Positions 15,899 to 25,124 are shown, counted from the first letter of the stretch. The stretch is DNA of 56,977 bases from Flavobacterium sp. LC2016-13 (GCF_009707955.1 NZ_WMDQ01000020.1:1-56977); one strand, 5' to 3'. A program made the numbers and translations. The notes: generated by a model from the letters alone, not told the origin.

Positions 15899-16912
15899 AT
15901 GTCACAAAATAAAAATGCCTTAATTAGATACAAAACAATCGACAAATGTCTGCAGAATAAATATCGGACATGGACATTAGAAGATTTAATCGAATGCTGT
16001 TCTGAAGCTTTGTTTGAATATGAAGGCCGTGAAAATCCGATCAGCAAACGAACCATTCAAATGGATATTCAATTAATGCGAAGTGAAAAACTCGGTTATA
16101 ATGCACCAATTGTCGTGTATGATAAAAAGTATTATAAATATGAAGATGATGAATTTACGATAACAGATATTCCGCTTACTGAAACTGACATGAATGTTTT
16201 GACGGAAACAGTTTCTATGTTGAAACAATTTAAGGATTTCTCTCTTTTTAATGATGTCTCAGATATTCTGCAACGTCTTGAAGATAAAATCTACGCCGAA
16301 AAATCACATACCAAACCTGTTATCTATTTGGATAAAAACGAAAATCTAAAAGGCCTCCATTATTTAGATGAAATATATCAGGCTATTATAAAAAAAGTCG
16401 CACTTGTAATTACTTATAAATCATTTAAGTCAGCAGAGGAAAGTAAATTTAATTTTCATCCTTTTATTTTGAAGGAATTTAATAACCGCTGGTTTTTAGT
16501 GGGTAAAACAAAAGGATCTCAGCCCATTACCAATTTAGCGCTTGACAGAATTATCTCGATCGATTATGATTTTAGCCTTTCTTATTTAGAAGAAGATTTT
16601 GATGCGGAATTATTTTATAAAAATGTAATTGGCGTGACCGTAAATTCAGGTTTACAACCCAGAAGAATCGAACTTTGGATCGATGCAGAAAATGCTCCTT
16701 ATGTATTAACCAAACCTTTGCATCCTTCTCAAAGACTAATTCAGGAAAATGAAGACAAAAGCATCATAGTTCATTTATTCATCTCTCCGAATTATGAAAT
16801 GGAACGTCTTATTCTTGGTTTTGGCAGTGGAATTGAAATTCTACGGCCGGAAAATTTAAGAAATCGCATGAAAAAAATACTCCAAAATGCTTTAGCTAAA
16901 TATGGCGAGTAA
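15899..16912 (+). CDS. WYL-domain transcriptional regulator
   Basis: A protein of 337 residues. Residues 1-90 form a winged helix-turn-helix (SKRTIQMDIQLMRSEKLGY is the recognition part). Residues about 150-225 are the WYL domain, with the signature as N-R-W198-F-L. The C-terminal third fits the WCX oligomerisation region (LWIDAENAPYVLTKPLHPSQ). WYL regulators sense ligands, in several cases nucleic acids, and many control defence or DNA/RNA damage genes. Its promoter shares an inverted repeat with rtcB and the HD/RNA locus, so it is the best candidate in the window for their regulator. That link is inference. Confidence 0.85.
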   Translation: MSQNKNALIRYKTIDKCLQNKYRTWTLEDLIECCSEALFEYEGRENPISKRTIQMDIQLMRSEKLGYNAPIVVYDKKYYKYEDDEFTITDIPLTETDMNVLTETVSMLKQFKDFSLFNDVSDILQRLEDKIYAEKSHTKPVIYLDKNENLKGLHYLDEIYQAIIKKVALVITYKSFKSAEESKFNFHPFILKEFNNRWFLVGKTKGSQPITNLALDRIISIDYDFSLSYLEEDFDAELFYKNVIGVTVNSGLQPRRIELWIDAENAPYVLTKPLHPSQRLIQENEDKSIIVHLFISPNYEMERLILGFGSGIEILRPENLRNRMKKILQNALAKYGE

Positions 16913-17109
16913 ATTTTATTCCTATTCAAACAAGGTTTTTTTTACATAAAAAGGATTTTTTGATGAATTTAGAATCAGAAATTATTTTTTAAGCCTTAAA
17001 ATTTTATTTAAATCTCAAAAAAGAATAGTATATTTCAATTAAAAATTAACCTTAAACCACTCTATTTCAGAGACATTTTTTTATTAACCAAAAATTTATT
17101 AAAAAATTA

Positions 17110-17141
17110 TATGCGTGCATAGTATTTTTTGATTATATTTG
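17110..17141 (+). promoter_or_regulatory. Palindrome and -7 box upstream of the MarR gene
   Basis: TATGC-GT-GCATA (17110-17121) is a palindrome with 5-bp arms. TATATTTG (17134-17141) matches TAnnTTTG. Together they suggest a regulated promoter for marR and fadNAE; no -33 TTTG is at the ideal distance. Confidence 0.45.
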
Positions 17142-17160
17142 AAATCGATATAGTTAACCT

Positions 17161-17619
17161 ATGAAAGACAAAACAATAGATTATATTTTGAGGGCTACAT
17201 GGCAGGCTGTTTCAAGAATGTATAACGAAGAAGCTGCAAAATACGACGCCACAATGGCAACTGGGTTTGCACTTTTAAGTATAGACAAAGAAGAAGGTAC
17301 TCCTTCTACAGCTTTGGGCCCAAGAATGGGAATGGAAGCTACCAGCTTAACCAGAACATTAAAATCGATGGAAGACAAAGGTTTGATTGTTCGCAAGAAA
17401 AACCCAAGTGACGGACGCGGTGTTTTGATTTACCTGACCGAATTTGGAAAAGAAAAAAGAGATTTATCTAAAAATACTGTTTTGAAATTTAATGAAACTG
17501 TTAGAAAACATGTTTCAGACGAAAAACTAAAACATTTCATCGAAGTTTCAGAAATTATCAATGAATTAATTCAGGACAAAAACATATTTACCCAAACAGA
17601 AAAATTAGAAAATGAATAA
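17161..17619 (+). CDS. MarR family transcriptional regulator of the fad operon
   Basis: A protein of 152 residues with a typical MarR winged-helix: GPRMGMEATSLTRTLKSMEDKGLIVRKKNPSDGRGVLIYLTEFG contains the recognition helix and the D-x-R-G wing. N- and C-terminal helices would form the dimer interface. It lies 55 nt upstream of fadN on the same strand, so it probably represses the beta-oxidation operon and responds to acyl-CoA or fatty acid. A palindrome at 17110-17121 is a possible autoregulatory site. Function as fatty-acid sensor is inferred from the operon. Confidence 0.88.
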   Translation: MKDKTIDYILRATWQAVSRMYNEEAAKYDATMATGFALLSIDKEEGTPSTALGPRMGMEATSLTRTLKSMEDKGLIVRKKNPSDGRGVLIYLTEFGKEKRDLSKNTVLKFNETVRKHVSDEKLKHFIEVSEIINELIQDKNIFTQTEKLENE

Positions 17620-17674
17620 TCTTATTTTCTAAGACAAATCAGATTCTATACAAAAAAACAAATAGTAACAAATT

Positions 17675-20065
17675 ATGAAACGCACAATTAAAAAAGTTGC
17701 TGTAATTGGATCCGGAATTATGGGTTCAGGAATAGCTTGTCATTTTGCCAACATTGGTGTTGAAGTTTTACTGCTTGACATCGTACCACGCGAGTTGACA
17801 GAAGCTGAAACTAAAAAAGGATTAACGCTTGAAAGTAAAGTTGTTCGCAACCGAGTGGTTAACGAACATTTAGCGAATTCATTAAAATCGAAACCGTCTC
17901 CTATTTACAGTCAAAAATTCGCAAGCCGAATCACAACTGGAAATACGACTGATGATATGGCAAAAATTGCCAATGTAGACTGGATTATCGAAGTTGTTGT
18001 AGAACGTTTGGACATTAAGAAATTAGTTTTTGAACAAATCGAGAAATTCCGTAAACCGGGAACTCTGGTTACTTCTAACACTTCTGGTATTCCAATTCAT
18101 TTTATGAGCGAAGGAAGAAGCGAAGATTTTCAACAGCACTTCTGCGGAACTCACTTTTTTAACCCTGCGCGTTACTTAAAATTATTTGAAATTATTCCTG
18201 GTCCAAAAACTTCAACTGAAGTATTGGATTTCTTAAACGAATATGGTTCTAAATTTTTAGGAAAAACTTCGGTTGTTGCTAAAGATACTCCGGCATTTAT
18301 TGGAAACAGAATTGGTATTTACGGAATCCAGAGTTTATTTCATTTAGTAAAAGAAATGGGATTAACGATTGAAGAAGTTGATAAATTGACCGGTCCGGTT
18401 ATTGGTCGTCCAAAATCAGCTACTTTCCGTACCGTTGACGTTGTTGGTTTAGATACTTTGGTACACGTTGCCAATGGTATTTATGAAAACTGCCCGACAG
18501 ATGAACAACACGAATTGTTTAAACTTCCAGGTTTCATCACAAAAATGATGGAAAACAATTGGTTAGGAAGTAAAACAGGTCAAGGTTTTTATAAAAAAGT
18601 AGATAAAGATATTCTTTCTTTAGACTTAGATACATTAGAATACCGCGCTGCTAAAAAAGCAAATTTTGCAACACTTGAACTGACAAAAACTATTGATAAA
18701 CCAATCAATCGTTTTAAAGTTTTAGTAAAAGGAAAAGACAAAGCAGGAGAATTCTACCGTAAGAGTTTCGCTGGAATGTTTGCTTATGTATCAAACAGAA
18801 TTCCTGAAATCTCAGACGAATTATACAAAATTGATGATGCGATGAAAGCCGGTTTTGGATGGGAAAATGGTCCATTTGAAATTTGGGATGCGATTGGTGT
18901 TGCCAACGGAATCGAAATCATGAAAGCTGAAGGTTTAGAACCAGCTGCATGGGTTAATGAAATGTTAGCTTCCGGAAGCGAAAGTTTCTATTCTGTAAAA
19001 GAAGGAGCAACTTATTTCTATAACATTCCAACAAAATCACAAGTAAAAGTTCCTGGACAAGATTCATTCATTATTCTAAACAACATCCGCGAAAGCAAAA
19101 AAGTTTGGAGTAATAGTGGAGCAATCATTCAGGATTTAGGAGATGGAATTTTAAACTTAGAATTCCAATCTAAAATGAATACTATTGGTGGTGACGTTCT
19201 ACAAGCTATCAATAAAGCAATCGACTTATCTGAAAAAGAATATCAAGGTTTAGTTATTGGTAACCAAGCAGCGAATTTCTCTGTTGGAGCTAATATCGGA
19301 ATGATTTTCATGATGGCAGTTGAGCAGGAATATGACGAATTGAACATGGCAATCAAAATGTTCCAGGACACAATGATGCGCGTTCGTTACTCTTCTATTC
19401 CAGTTGTAGTAGCACCTCACGGAATGACTTTTGGCGGTGGATGCGAAATGAGCTTACATGCTGATAAAGTGGTGGCTGCTGCAGAAACTTACATGGGATT
19501 AGTTGAATTTGGTGTTGGTGTACTTCCTGGCGGAGGTGGATCTAAAGAAATGGCTTTAAGAGCTTCAGATTTATTCCGCAAAAACGATGTGGAGTTAAAT
19601 GTTCTTCAAGAGTATTTCTTAACAATTGCTATGGCTAAAGTTTCGACTTCTGGTTATGAAGCTTTTGATACAGGACTTCTTCAACATGGAAAAGATGTTA
19701 TCGTAGTAAACAAAGATCGTCAGATTGCTGAAGCTAAAAAACATGCTTTGTTATTAGCAGAAGCTGGTTATACACAACCAATCAGAAGAACTGATGTTAA
19801 AGTTTTAGGAAAACAAGCATTAGGAATGTTCTTAGTTGGAACAGATCAAATGGAAGCTGGAAAATACATTTCTGAGCACGATAAGAAAATCGCAAACAAA
19901 CTTGCTTACGTAATGGCTGGTGGTGATTTATCTGAAGCAACTTTAGTATCTGAACAGTATTTATTAGATATCGAACGTGAAGCTTTCTTATCGCTTTGTA
20001 CTGAGCGTAAGACTTTAGAGAGAATTCAATATATGTTAACTAAAGGAAAACCACTTCGTAACTAG
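17675..20065 (+). CDS. fadN: 3-hydroxyacyl-CoA dehydrogenase / enoyl-CoA hydratase
   Basis: A protein of 796 residues. The N-terminal Rossmann fold carries GSGIMGSGIACHFANIGVEV (about 11-30). It is followed by the 3HCDH catalytic region (CGTHFFNPARYLKLFEIIPG) and its C-terminal domains. A crotonase domain is at the C-terminus (GMTFGGGCEMSLHADKVVAA; GVGVLPGGGGSKEMALRA). This dehydrogenase-first order and length match Bacillus FadN (YusL), not E. coli FadB. It hydrates enoyl-CoA and oxidises 3-hydroxyacyl-CoA. The operon order fadN-fadA-fadE is also as in Bacillus. A GCAAGA-type repeat fills the gap before fadA. Confidence 0.95.
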   Translation: MKRTIKKVAVIGSGIMGSGIACHFANIGVEVLLLDIVPRELTEAETKKGLTLESKVVRNRVVNEHLANSLKSKPSPIYSQKFASRITTGNTTDDMAKIANVDWIIEVVVERLDIKKLVFEQIEKFRKPGTLVTSNTSGIPIHFMSEGRSEDFQQHFCGTHFFNPARYLKLFEIIPGPKTSTEVLDFLNEYGSKFLGKTSVVAKDTPAFIGNRIGIYGIQSLFHLVKEMGLTIEEVDKLTGPVIGRPKSATFRTVDVVGLDTLVHVANGIYENCPTDEQHELFKLPGFITKMMENNWLGSKTGQGFYKKVDKDILSLDLDTLEYRAAKKANFATLELTKTIDKPINRFKVLVKGKDKAGEFYRKSFAGMFAYVSNRIPEISDELYKIDDAMKAGFGWENGPFEIWDAIGVANGIEIMKAEGLEPAAWVNEMLASGSESFYSVKEGATYFYNIPTKSQVKVPGQDSFIILNNIRESKKVWSNSGAIIQDLGDGILNLEFQSKMNTIGGDVLQAINKAIDLSEKEYQGLVIGNQAANFSVGANIGMIFMMAVEQEYDELNMAIKMFQDTMMRVRYSSIPVVVAPHGMTFGGGCEMSLHADKVVAAAETYMGLVEFGVGVLPGGGGSKEMALRASDLFRKNDVELNVLQEYFLTIAMAKVSTSGYEAFDTGLLQHGKDVIVVNKDRQIAEAKKHALLLAEAGYTQPIRRTDVKVLGKQALGMFLVGTDQMEAGKYISEHDKKIANKLAYVMAGGDLSEATLVSEQYLLDIEREAFLSLCTERKTLERIQYMLTKGKPLRN

Positions 20066-20072
20066 AAAAGAT

Positions 20073-20149
20073 AGAAGAAAGATGCAAGAAGCAAGATTTC
20101 AAAACTGAGTTTTGTCTTTTCTCTTGCCTCTTGCCTCTTGCCTCTTTTT
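20073..20149. repeat. GCAAGA-type inverted repeat element, short copy 2
   Basis: The left arm at 20073-20096 (AGATGCAAGAAGCAAGA) pairs with the right arm at 20122-20149 (TCTTGCCTCTTGCCTC). The spacer holds AAAACTGAGTTTT, itself an inverted repeat. It is the same family as 4631-4726 and fills the fadN-fadA gap, where it would be transcribed as a hairpin. Confidence 0.7.
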
Positions 20150-20175
20150 CCTAAAATCTTAAAAAAACAAAACAA

Positions 20176-21357
20176 ATGAAAACAGCATATATAGTAAAAG
20201 CATATAGAACAGCAGTTGGAAAAGCTCCAAAAGGTGTTTTTAGATTTAAAAGACCTGATGAATTAGCAGCAGAAACCATTCAGTTTATGATGGATGAACT
20301 GCCTGATTTTGATAAAAAACGTATCGATGACGTTATGGTAGGAAATGCCATGCCGGAAGCAGAACAAGGTTTGAACGTTGGACGTTTGATCTCTTTAATG
20401 GGATTAAAAGTAGAAGATGTTCCTGGAGTTACAGTAAACCGTTATTGTGCATCAGGATTAGAAACTATCGGAATGGCGACTGCAAAAATCCAATCAGGAA
20501 TGGCAGATTGTATCATTGCCGGTGGAGCAGAAAGTATGAGTTTTATTCCAATGGGAGGTTACAAACCAACTCCGGATTATAAAGTTGCCGCTGCAGGTCA
20601 CGAAGATTATTATTGGGGAATGGGTTTAACTGCTGAAGCGGTTGCAAACCAATATAAAATTTCAAGAGAAGATCAGGATGAGTTTGCTTACAACTCTCAT
20701 ATGAAAGCTCTAAAAGCGCAAGCGGAAGGAAAATTCGACAAACAAATCGTTCCAATTACTGTTGATCAGACTTACATCAATGAAAATGGAAAAAAAGAAA
20801 CTAAGTCTTATGTTGTAAAACAAGACGAAGGTCCAAGAGCTGGAACTTCTGTTGCTGCTTTAGCGGGTTTAAAACCTGTTTTTGCTGCTGACGGAAGCGT
20901 TACTGCCGGTAACTCATCTCAAATGAGTGATGGTGCAGCTTTTGTTTTAATCATGAGTGAGGACATGGTTAAAGAATTAAATCTTGAGCCAATCGCCAGA
21001 TTAGTAAATTTTGCTTCTTCTGGTGTTGAGCCAAGAATTATGGGTATCGGTCCGGTAAAAGCAATTCCGAAAGCCTTGAAACAAGCGGGATTAACATTAA
21101 ATGATATTGAATTAATTGAATTAAACGAGGCTTTTGCTTCACAAGCTTTAGCAGTTACTCGCGAATTAAACATTAACCCGGAAATCGTAAACGTAAACGG
21201 TGGAGCAATCGCTTTAGGACACCCTCTGGGTTGTACGGGAGCTAAACTTTCTGTTCAGTTATTTGATGAAATGAAACGCCGAGGTAACAAATACGGAATT
21301 GTTTCTATGTGTGTAGGAACTGGGCAAGGAAGCGCGGGGATCTACGAAGTGTTGTAG
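20176..21357 (+). CDS. fadA: Acetyl-CoA C-acyltransferase (3-ketoacyl-CoA thiolase)
   Basis: A protein of 393 residues, the usual thiolase length. The acyl-accepting Cys91 lies in VNRYCASGLETIG. His349 is in NGGAIALGHPLGCTGAK and Cys379 in SMCVGTGQG, completing the catalytic set. It cleaves 3-ketoacyl-CoA to acetyl-CoA and a shortened acyl-CoA, the last step of beta-oxidation. It is the middle enzyme gene of the fadN-fadA-fadE operon. A repeat-flanked four-helix-bundle gene separates it from fadE. Confidence 0.96.
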   Translation: MKTAYIVKAYRTAVGKAPKGVFRFKRPDELAAETIQFMMDELPDFDKKRIDDVMVGNAMPEAEQGLNVGRLISLMGLKVEDVPGVTVNRYCASGLETIGMATAKIQSGMADCIIAGGAESMSFIPMGGYKPTPDYKVAAAGHEDYYWGMGLTAEAVANQYKISREDQDEFAYNSHMKALKAQAEGKFDKQIVPITVDQTYINENGKKETKSYVVKQDEGPRAGTSVAALAGLKPVFAADGSVTAGNSSQMSDGAAFVLIMSEDMVKELNLEPIARLVNFASSGVEPRIMGIGPVKAIPKALKQAGLTLNDIELIELNEAFASQALAVTRELNINPEIVNVNGGAIALGHPLGCTGAKLSVQLFDEMKRRGNKYGIVSMCVGTGQGSAGIYEVL

Positions 21358-21363
21358 TTTTTT

Positions 21364-21871
21364 AAGAGGAAAGAAGCAAGAAGCAAGAAGCAAGACTTAA
21401 TTTTGGAATGAAGATATTTTTAAAACATATTTTTAAAAAGTAATAAAAAACTTACTTTTTATTTTTCTTTCTTATCTTGCCTCAAAAAAACATGAGACAT
21501 AATTTTAAGAATTTGAAAATTTGGATTTTAGCGATGAATATTACAAATGATATTTATAAACTGACATTAACTTTTCCAAAATTCGAGATCTATAGTTTAA
21601 CAAGTCAAATGAATCGATGTTCTGTTTCAATGCCTTCTAATATTGCTGAGGGCTCTAACAGAGGAAATAAACACTTTCAGCATTATTTGAATATTAGTTT
21701 AGGTTCGTCATTTGAATTACAAACACAATTACTGATAGCTTTTCAAAATGATTATCTATCTCAAACAAAAACAGAAGAAATAGAAAACAAAATAATTGAA
21801 TTTCAAAAGATGACAACAGGTTTCATCACTAAGTTAGATCAAAATCTTTCTTCTTGACTCTTGCATCTTTT
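21364..21871. repeat. Long GCAAGA-type element carrying the four-helix-bundle gene
   Basis: The left arm at 21364-21398 (AAGAAGCAAGAAGCAAGA) and right arm at about 21847-21871 (TCTTCTTGACTCTTGCATC) are imperfect complements of the type seen in the two short copies, and the right edge ends TTTTAATCT as in copy 1. A further TCTTGCCTC lies at 21474-21482. The four-helix-bundle gene lies between the arms and its stop codon falls within the right arm. Boundaries are approximate. Confidence 0.55.
21492..21857 (+). CDS. Four-helix-bundle protein (23S rRNA IVS-type, S23 family)
   Basis: A protein of 121 residues from the ATG at 21492 (MRHNFKNLKIWILAMNITNDIY); a TTG at 21477 is a less likely start. 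Family features are F-K-N-L-K-I-W near the start, QMNRCSVSMPSNIAEGSNRG in the middle, and HYLNISLGSSFELQTQLLIA. This protein type was first known from intervening sequences inserted in 23S rRNA genes. Here it interrupts the fadA-fadE interval and is bounded by inverted-repeat arms that recur alone elsewhere in the window. Its biochemical role is unknown; it does not look related to fatty acid metabolism. Confidence 0.88.
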   Translation: MRHNFKNLKIWILAMNITNDIYKLTLTFPKFEIYSLTSQMNRCSVSMPSNIAEGSNRGNKHFQHYLNISLGSSFELQTQLLIAFQNDYLSQTKTEEIENKIIEFQKMTTGFITKLDQNLSS

Positions 21872-21889
21872 AATCTAAACAAAAACAAA

Positions 21890-23695
21890 ATGGCAGATAC
21901 AATCGAAAAAAACGTAACCCGTGGTGGTCAGTTTTTAGTTAAAGAAACAAAGTGCGAAGATATCTTTACACCAGAAGATTTTTCGGAAGAGCAATTAATG
22001 ATGCGTGACTCTGTAAAAGAGTTTGTAGACAAAGAAATTTGGCCTAACAAAAATCGTTTTGAGAAAAAAGATTACGCATTTACAGAAGAAAGTATGCGTA
22101 AAGCAGGTGAATTGGGACTTTTAGGAGTTGCGGTTCCTGAAGAATATGGCGGATTAGGAATGGGATTCGTATCTACAATGTTAGTTTGCGATTATATTTC
22201 TGGTGCTACAGGATCATTCTCTACTGCTTTTGGTGCTCATACAGGAATTGGAACTATGCCAATTACACTTTATGGATCTGAAGAACAAAAGAAAAAATAC
22301 GTTCCAAAATTGGCTTCTGGCGAATGGTTTGGAGCTTATTGTTTAACTGAGCCGGGCGCAGGATCTGACGCTAACTCAGGAAAAACGAAAGCTGTTTTAT
22401 CTGAAGATGGAACGCATTACAAAATTACAGGACAAAAAATGTGGATTTCGAATGCAGGTTTCTGTAGCGTTTTCATCGTTTTTGCTCGTATTGGAGATGA
22501 TAAAAACATTACAGGTTTCATCGTAGAAAATACTGCTGATAACGGAATTTCTATGAATGAGGAAGAGCATAAATTAGGAATCCGTGCTTCTTCTACTCGT
22601 CAGGTTTTCTTCAACGATACAAAAGTTCCTGTTGAAAACATGCTTTCTGAAAGAGGAAACGGTTTCAAAATTGCAATGAATGCATTGAACGTTGGTCGTA
22701 TTAAATTGGCTGCTGCATGTCTTGATGCTCAAAGAAGAGTAACTTCCGGAGCTGTAAAATATGCTAACGAAAGAATTCAGTTTAACACAGCAATTTCATC
22801 TTTTGGAGCTATCCGTTCTAAATTAGCTGAAATGGCAACTAATGCTTATGCTGGTGAAAGTGCTTCTTACAGAGCTGCAAAAGATATCGAAGACAGAATT
22901 GCTGCTCGTGAAGCAGAAGGAACAACACATCAGGAAGCTGAATTAAAAGGTGTTGAAGAATATGCTATCGAATGTTCTATCCTGAAAGTAGCTGTTTCTG
23001 AAGATGTTCAGAATTGTGCTGATGAAGGAATTCAGGTTTTTGGTGGAATGGGATTCTCTGAAGATACTCCAATGGAAAGTGCCTGGAGAGATGCTCGTAT
23101 CGCAAGAATCTACGAAGGAACAAACGAAATTAACAGAATGCTTTCTGTTGGTATGTTGATCAAAAAGGCTATGAAAGGTCATGTTGATTTATTAGGACCA
23201 GCGATGAAAGTTCAGGAAGAATTAATGGGAATTCCATCTTTTGATACTCCAGATTTCTCTGAATTATTTGCAGAAGAAAAAGGAATTATCGCTAACCTTA
23301 AAAAAGTATTTTTAATGGTTGCCGGAAGTGCAGTTCAAAAATATGGTCCGGATTTAGATTCTCACCAACAGTTATTAATGGCTGCTTCTGATATCTTAAT
23401 CGAAATCTACATGGCTGAAAGTACTATTCTTAGAACTGAAAAATTAGCTAAAAAAGAAGGAGAAGCAAAAGTTCAGGAGCAAATTGCTATGGCAAAATTA
23501 TACTTGTATAAAGCTGTAGATATCGTAAACTTAAGAGGAAAAGAAGGAATTGCTTCTTTCTCTGAAGGAGACGAACAACGTATGATGTTAATGGGATTAA
23601 AACGTTTTACAAAATACACAAACTTGCCAAACGTAGTGGCATTAAGAGAAACAATTACCAATAAATTAGTTGCAGAAAACGAATACTGCTTCTAA
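21890..23695 (+). CDS. fadE: Acyl-CoA dehydrogenase
   Basis: The ATG at 21890 (MADTIEKNVTRGGQFLVKET) gives 601 residues, longer than short-chain enzymes and close to Bacillus FadE and VLCAD-like forms with an extra C-terminal helical domain. Motifs include YCLTEPGAGSDANSGKTKA (FAD/substrate), QKMWISNAGF, and RIARIYEGTNEINRM, whose Glu is the catalytic base in the VLCAD/FadE type. It introduces the trans-2 double bond, the first step of beta-oxidation. It is the last gene of the MarR-fadN-fadA-fadE operon; a terminator follows. Confidence 0.95.
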   Translation: MADTIEKNVTRGGQFLVKETKCEDIFTPEDFSEEQLMMRDSVKEFVDKEIWPNKNRFEKKDYAFTEESMRKAGELGLLGVAVPEEYGGLGMGFVSTMLVCDYISGATGSFSTAFGAHTGIGTMPITLYGSEEQKKKYVPKLASGEWFGAYCLTEPGAGSDANSGKTKAVLSEDGTHYKITGQKMWISNAGFCSVFIVFARIGDDKNITGFIVENTADNGISMNEEEHKLGIRASSTRQVFFNDTKVPVENMLSERGNGFKIAMNALNVGRIKLAAACLDAQRRVTSGAVKYANERIQFNTAISSFGAIRSKLAEMATNAYAGESASYRAAKDIEDRIAAREAEGTTHQEAELKGVEEYAIECSILKVAVSEDVQNCADEGIQVFGGMGFSEDTPMESAWRDARIARIYEGTNEINRMLSVGMLIKKAMKGHVDLLGPAMKVQEELMGIPSFDTPDFSELFAEEKGIIANLKKVFLMVAGSAVQKYGPDLDSHQQLLMAASDILIEIYMAESTILRTEKLAKKEGEAKVQEQIAMAKLYLYKAVDIVNLRGKEGIASFSEGDEQRMMLMGLKRFTKYTNLPNVVALRETITNKLVAENEYCF

Positions 23696-23727
23696 TATAA
23701 AAATAGTTTTTAGCTTTTAATTTGTTT

Positions 23728-23759
23728 AAACCCGCACTTGTCCGAAACTGTGCGGGTTT
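23728..23759 (+). terminator. Terminator after fadE
   Basis: AAACCCGCAC (23728-23737) pairs with GTGCGGGTTT (23750-23759), followed by a T-rich run. It is about 30 nt after the fadE stop. Confidence 0.8.
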
Positions 23760-23790
23760 ATTTTTTTTATTTTTCTACCCTATTTTTTGT

Positions 23791-23845
23791 AGAGGCGCAC
23801 AGCAGTGCGTCTACGTAATGATTAGACGCACTGCTGTGCGTCTCT
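23791..23845. repeat. 22-bp inverted repeat with AGACGCACTGCTGTGCGTCT arms
   Basis: The arms at 23791-23812 and 23824-23845 pair with one mismatch; each arm is itself palindromic (GCAC-AGCA-GTGC). The core is shared with 6414-6433. It is a REP-like dispersed element. The rest of the 23696-23965 gap shows only the terminator and an AT-rich leader. Confidence 0.65.
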
Positions 23846-23965
23846 ATATTAAACCATCTCATTTCACAAATCTTTATTAAAATTGACTTTTTGATACAAA
23901 ATTGATAGTGAATTTTTAATTCTAATGTTTTATATTTAGCATTTCAAAAAACTAATAGCTTAAAA

Positions 23966-25060
23966 ATGAAACAAATTAACCTGATTGCCTTATTATTGTT
24001 GTGCAGCTTTACTACAAATATCTTTGCACAAAAAGGTAAAAAACTAGATGTTATCGCTTACTATACTGGTGATGATAAACTAATTAACGAATACGAAGTA
24101 AACAAACTAGACCAAATTATTTTTAGTTTTTGTCATTTAAAAGACGGAAAACTAAGCGTAGATTCTACTAAAGATTCTACTACTATTAAACATTTAGTTT
24201 CTTTAAAAGCTTCAAATCCACAACTAAAAATTGTGTTGTCTCTTGGTGGCTGGGGCGGTTGCGAACCTTGTTCTGCTGCATTTTCTACTGCCGAAGGAAG
24301 ATTAACCTTTGCAAATTCTGTAAAAGAAGTAAGTGATTATTTTAAAGTAGATGGTTTAGATTTAGATTGGGAATATCCTGCAATCGAAGGTCTTCCTGGA
24401 CATTTATTTCAACCTGCTGATAAAAATAACTTTACTGAATTAATCAAAATATTGCGTTCTACTTTAGGAAAAGATTACGAATTAAGTTTTGCTGCCGGAG
24501 GTTTTCAAAAATATCTGGATGAATCTATAGATTGGAAAACTGTAGCGCCCTTAGTAAATCGTATCAATATTATGAGTTACGATTTGGTTAACGGATATTC
24601 TAAAGTTACAGGACATCACACACCATTATACAGCACAAATCCTAAGGAAGAATCTACAGACAGAGCCGTAACATTTTTACTAAAACAAGGAGTTCCTGCC
24701 CAAAAATTAATTATTGGTGGTGCATTTTATTCCAGAACATGGAAAAATGTTGAAAATGTAAATAATGGTTTATACCAAGCCGGAGAACACATTCAAGGTG
24801 TTGATTTTAAAAACTTTGCAACAACTTATACAGAAGCAAACGGTTGGAAATATTTTTGGGATAAAAAAGCAAAAGCACCTTATTGGTATAATGAAAAGGA
24901 AAAAACATTTGCAACTTCTGATGATTTGACTTCTATTAAAGCAAAAACAGAATATGTAAAATCTAAAAAATTAGGTGGAATCATGTTTTGGGAACTTACT
25001 TTAGATACACCTCATAACGGAATGGTAAATGCTATTTATGAAGTAAAAACAGCTAAATAA
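23966..25060 (+). CDS. Secreted glycoside hydrolase family 18 (chitinase-like)
   Basis: A protein of 364 residues with signal peptide MKQINLIALLLLCSFTTNIFAQ. The GH18 catalytic motif DGLDLDWE is at residues 129-136, with Glu136 as proton donor. Other GH18 marks are VLSLGGWGG (about 90-98), the SYDLVNGY strand and GIMFWEL near the end. It likely cleaves beta-1,4-GlcNAc chains such as chitin or related glycans outside the cytoplasm. There is no T9SS C-terminal signal, so it may stay periplasmic or be released otherwise. It stands alone, with a terminator shared with the convergent gene. Confidence 0.93.
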   Translation: MKQINLIALLLLCSFTTNIFAQKGKKLDVIAYYTGDDKLINEYEVNKLDQIIFSFCHLKDGKLSVDSTKDSTTIKHLVSLKASNPQLKIVLSLGGWGGCEPCSAAFSTAEGRLTFANSVKEVSDYFKVDGLDLDWEYPAIEGLPGHLFQPADKNNFTELIKILRSTLGKDYELSFAAGGFQKYLDESIDWKTVAPLVNRINIMSYDLVNGYSKVTGHHTPLYSTNPKEESTDRAVTFLLKQGVPAQKLIIGGAFYSRTWKNVENVNNGLYQAGEHIQGVDFKNFATTYTEANGWKYFWDKKAKAPYWYNEKEKTFATSDDLTSIKAKTEYVKSKKLGGIMFWELTLDTPHNGMVNAIYEVKTAK

Positions 25061-25080
25061 AGCATTTAAACAAAATAAAA

Positions 25081-25114
25081 AAACGGCAACTAATACATAA
25101 TTTAGTTGCCGTTT
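25081..25114. terminator. Bidirectional terminator
   Basis: AAACGGCAACTA (25081-25092) pairs with TAGTTGCCGTTT (25103-25114), with A and T runs outside. It separates the convergent GH18 gene and the gene at 25125. Confidence 0.85.
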
Positions 25115-25124
25115 TTTATTATAA

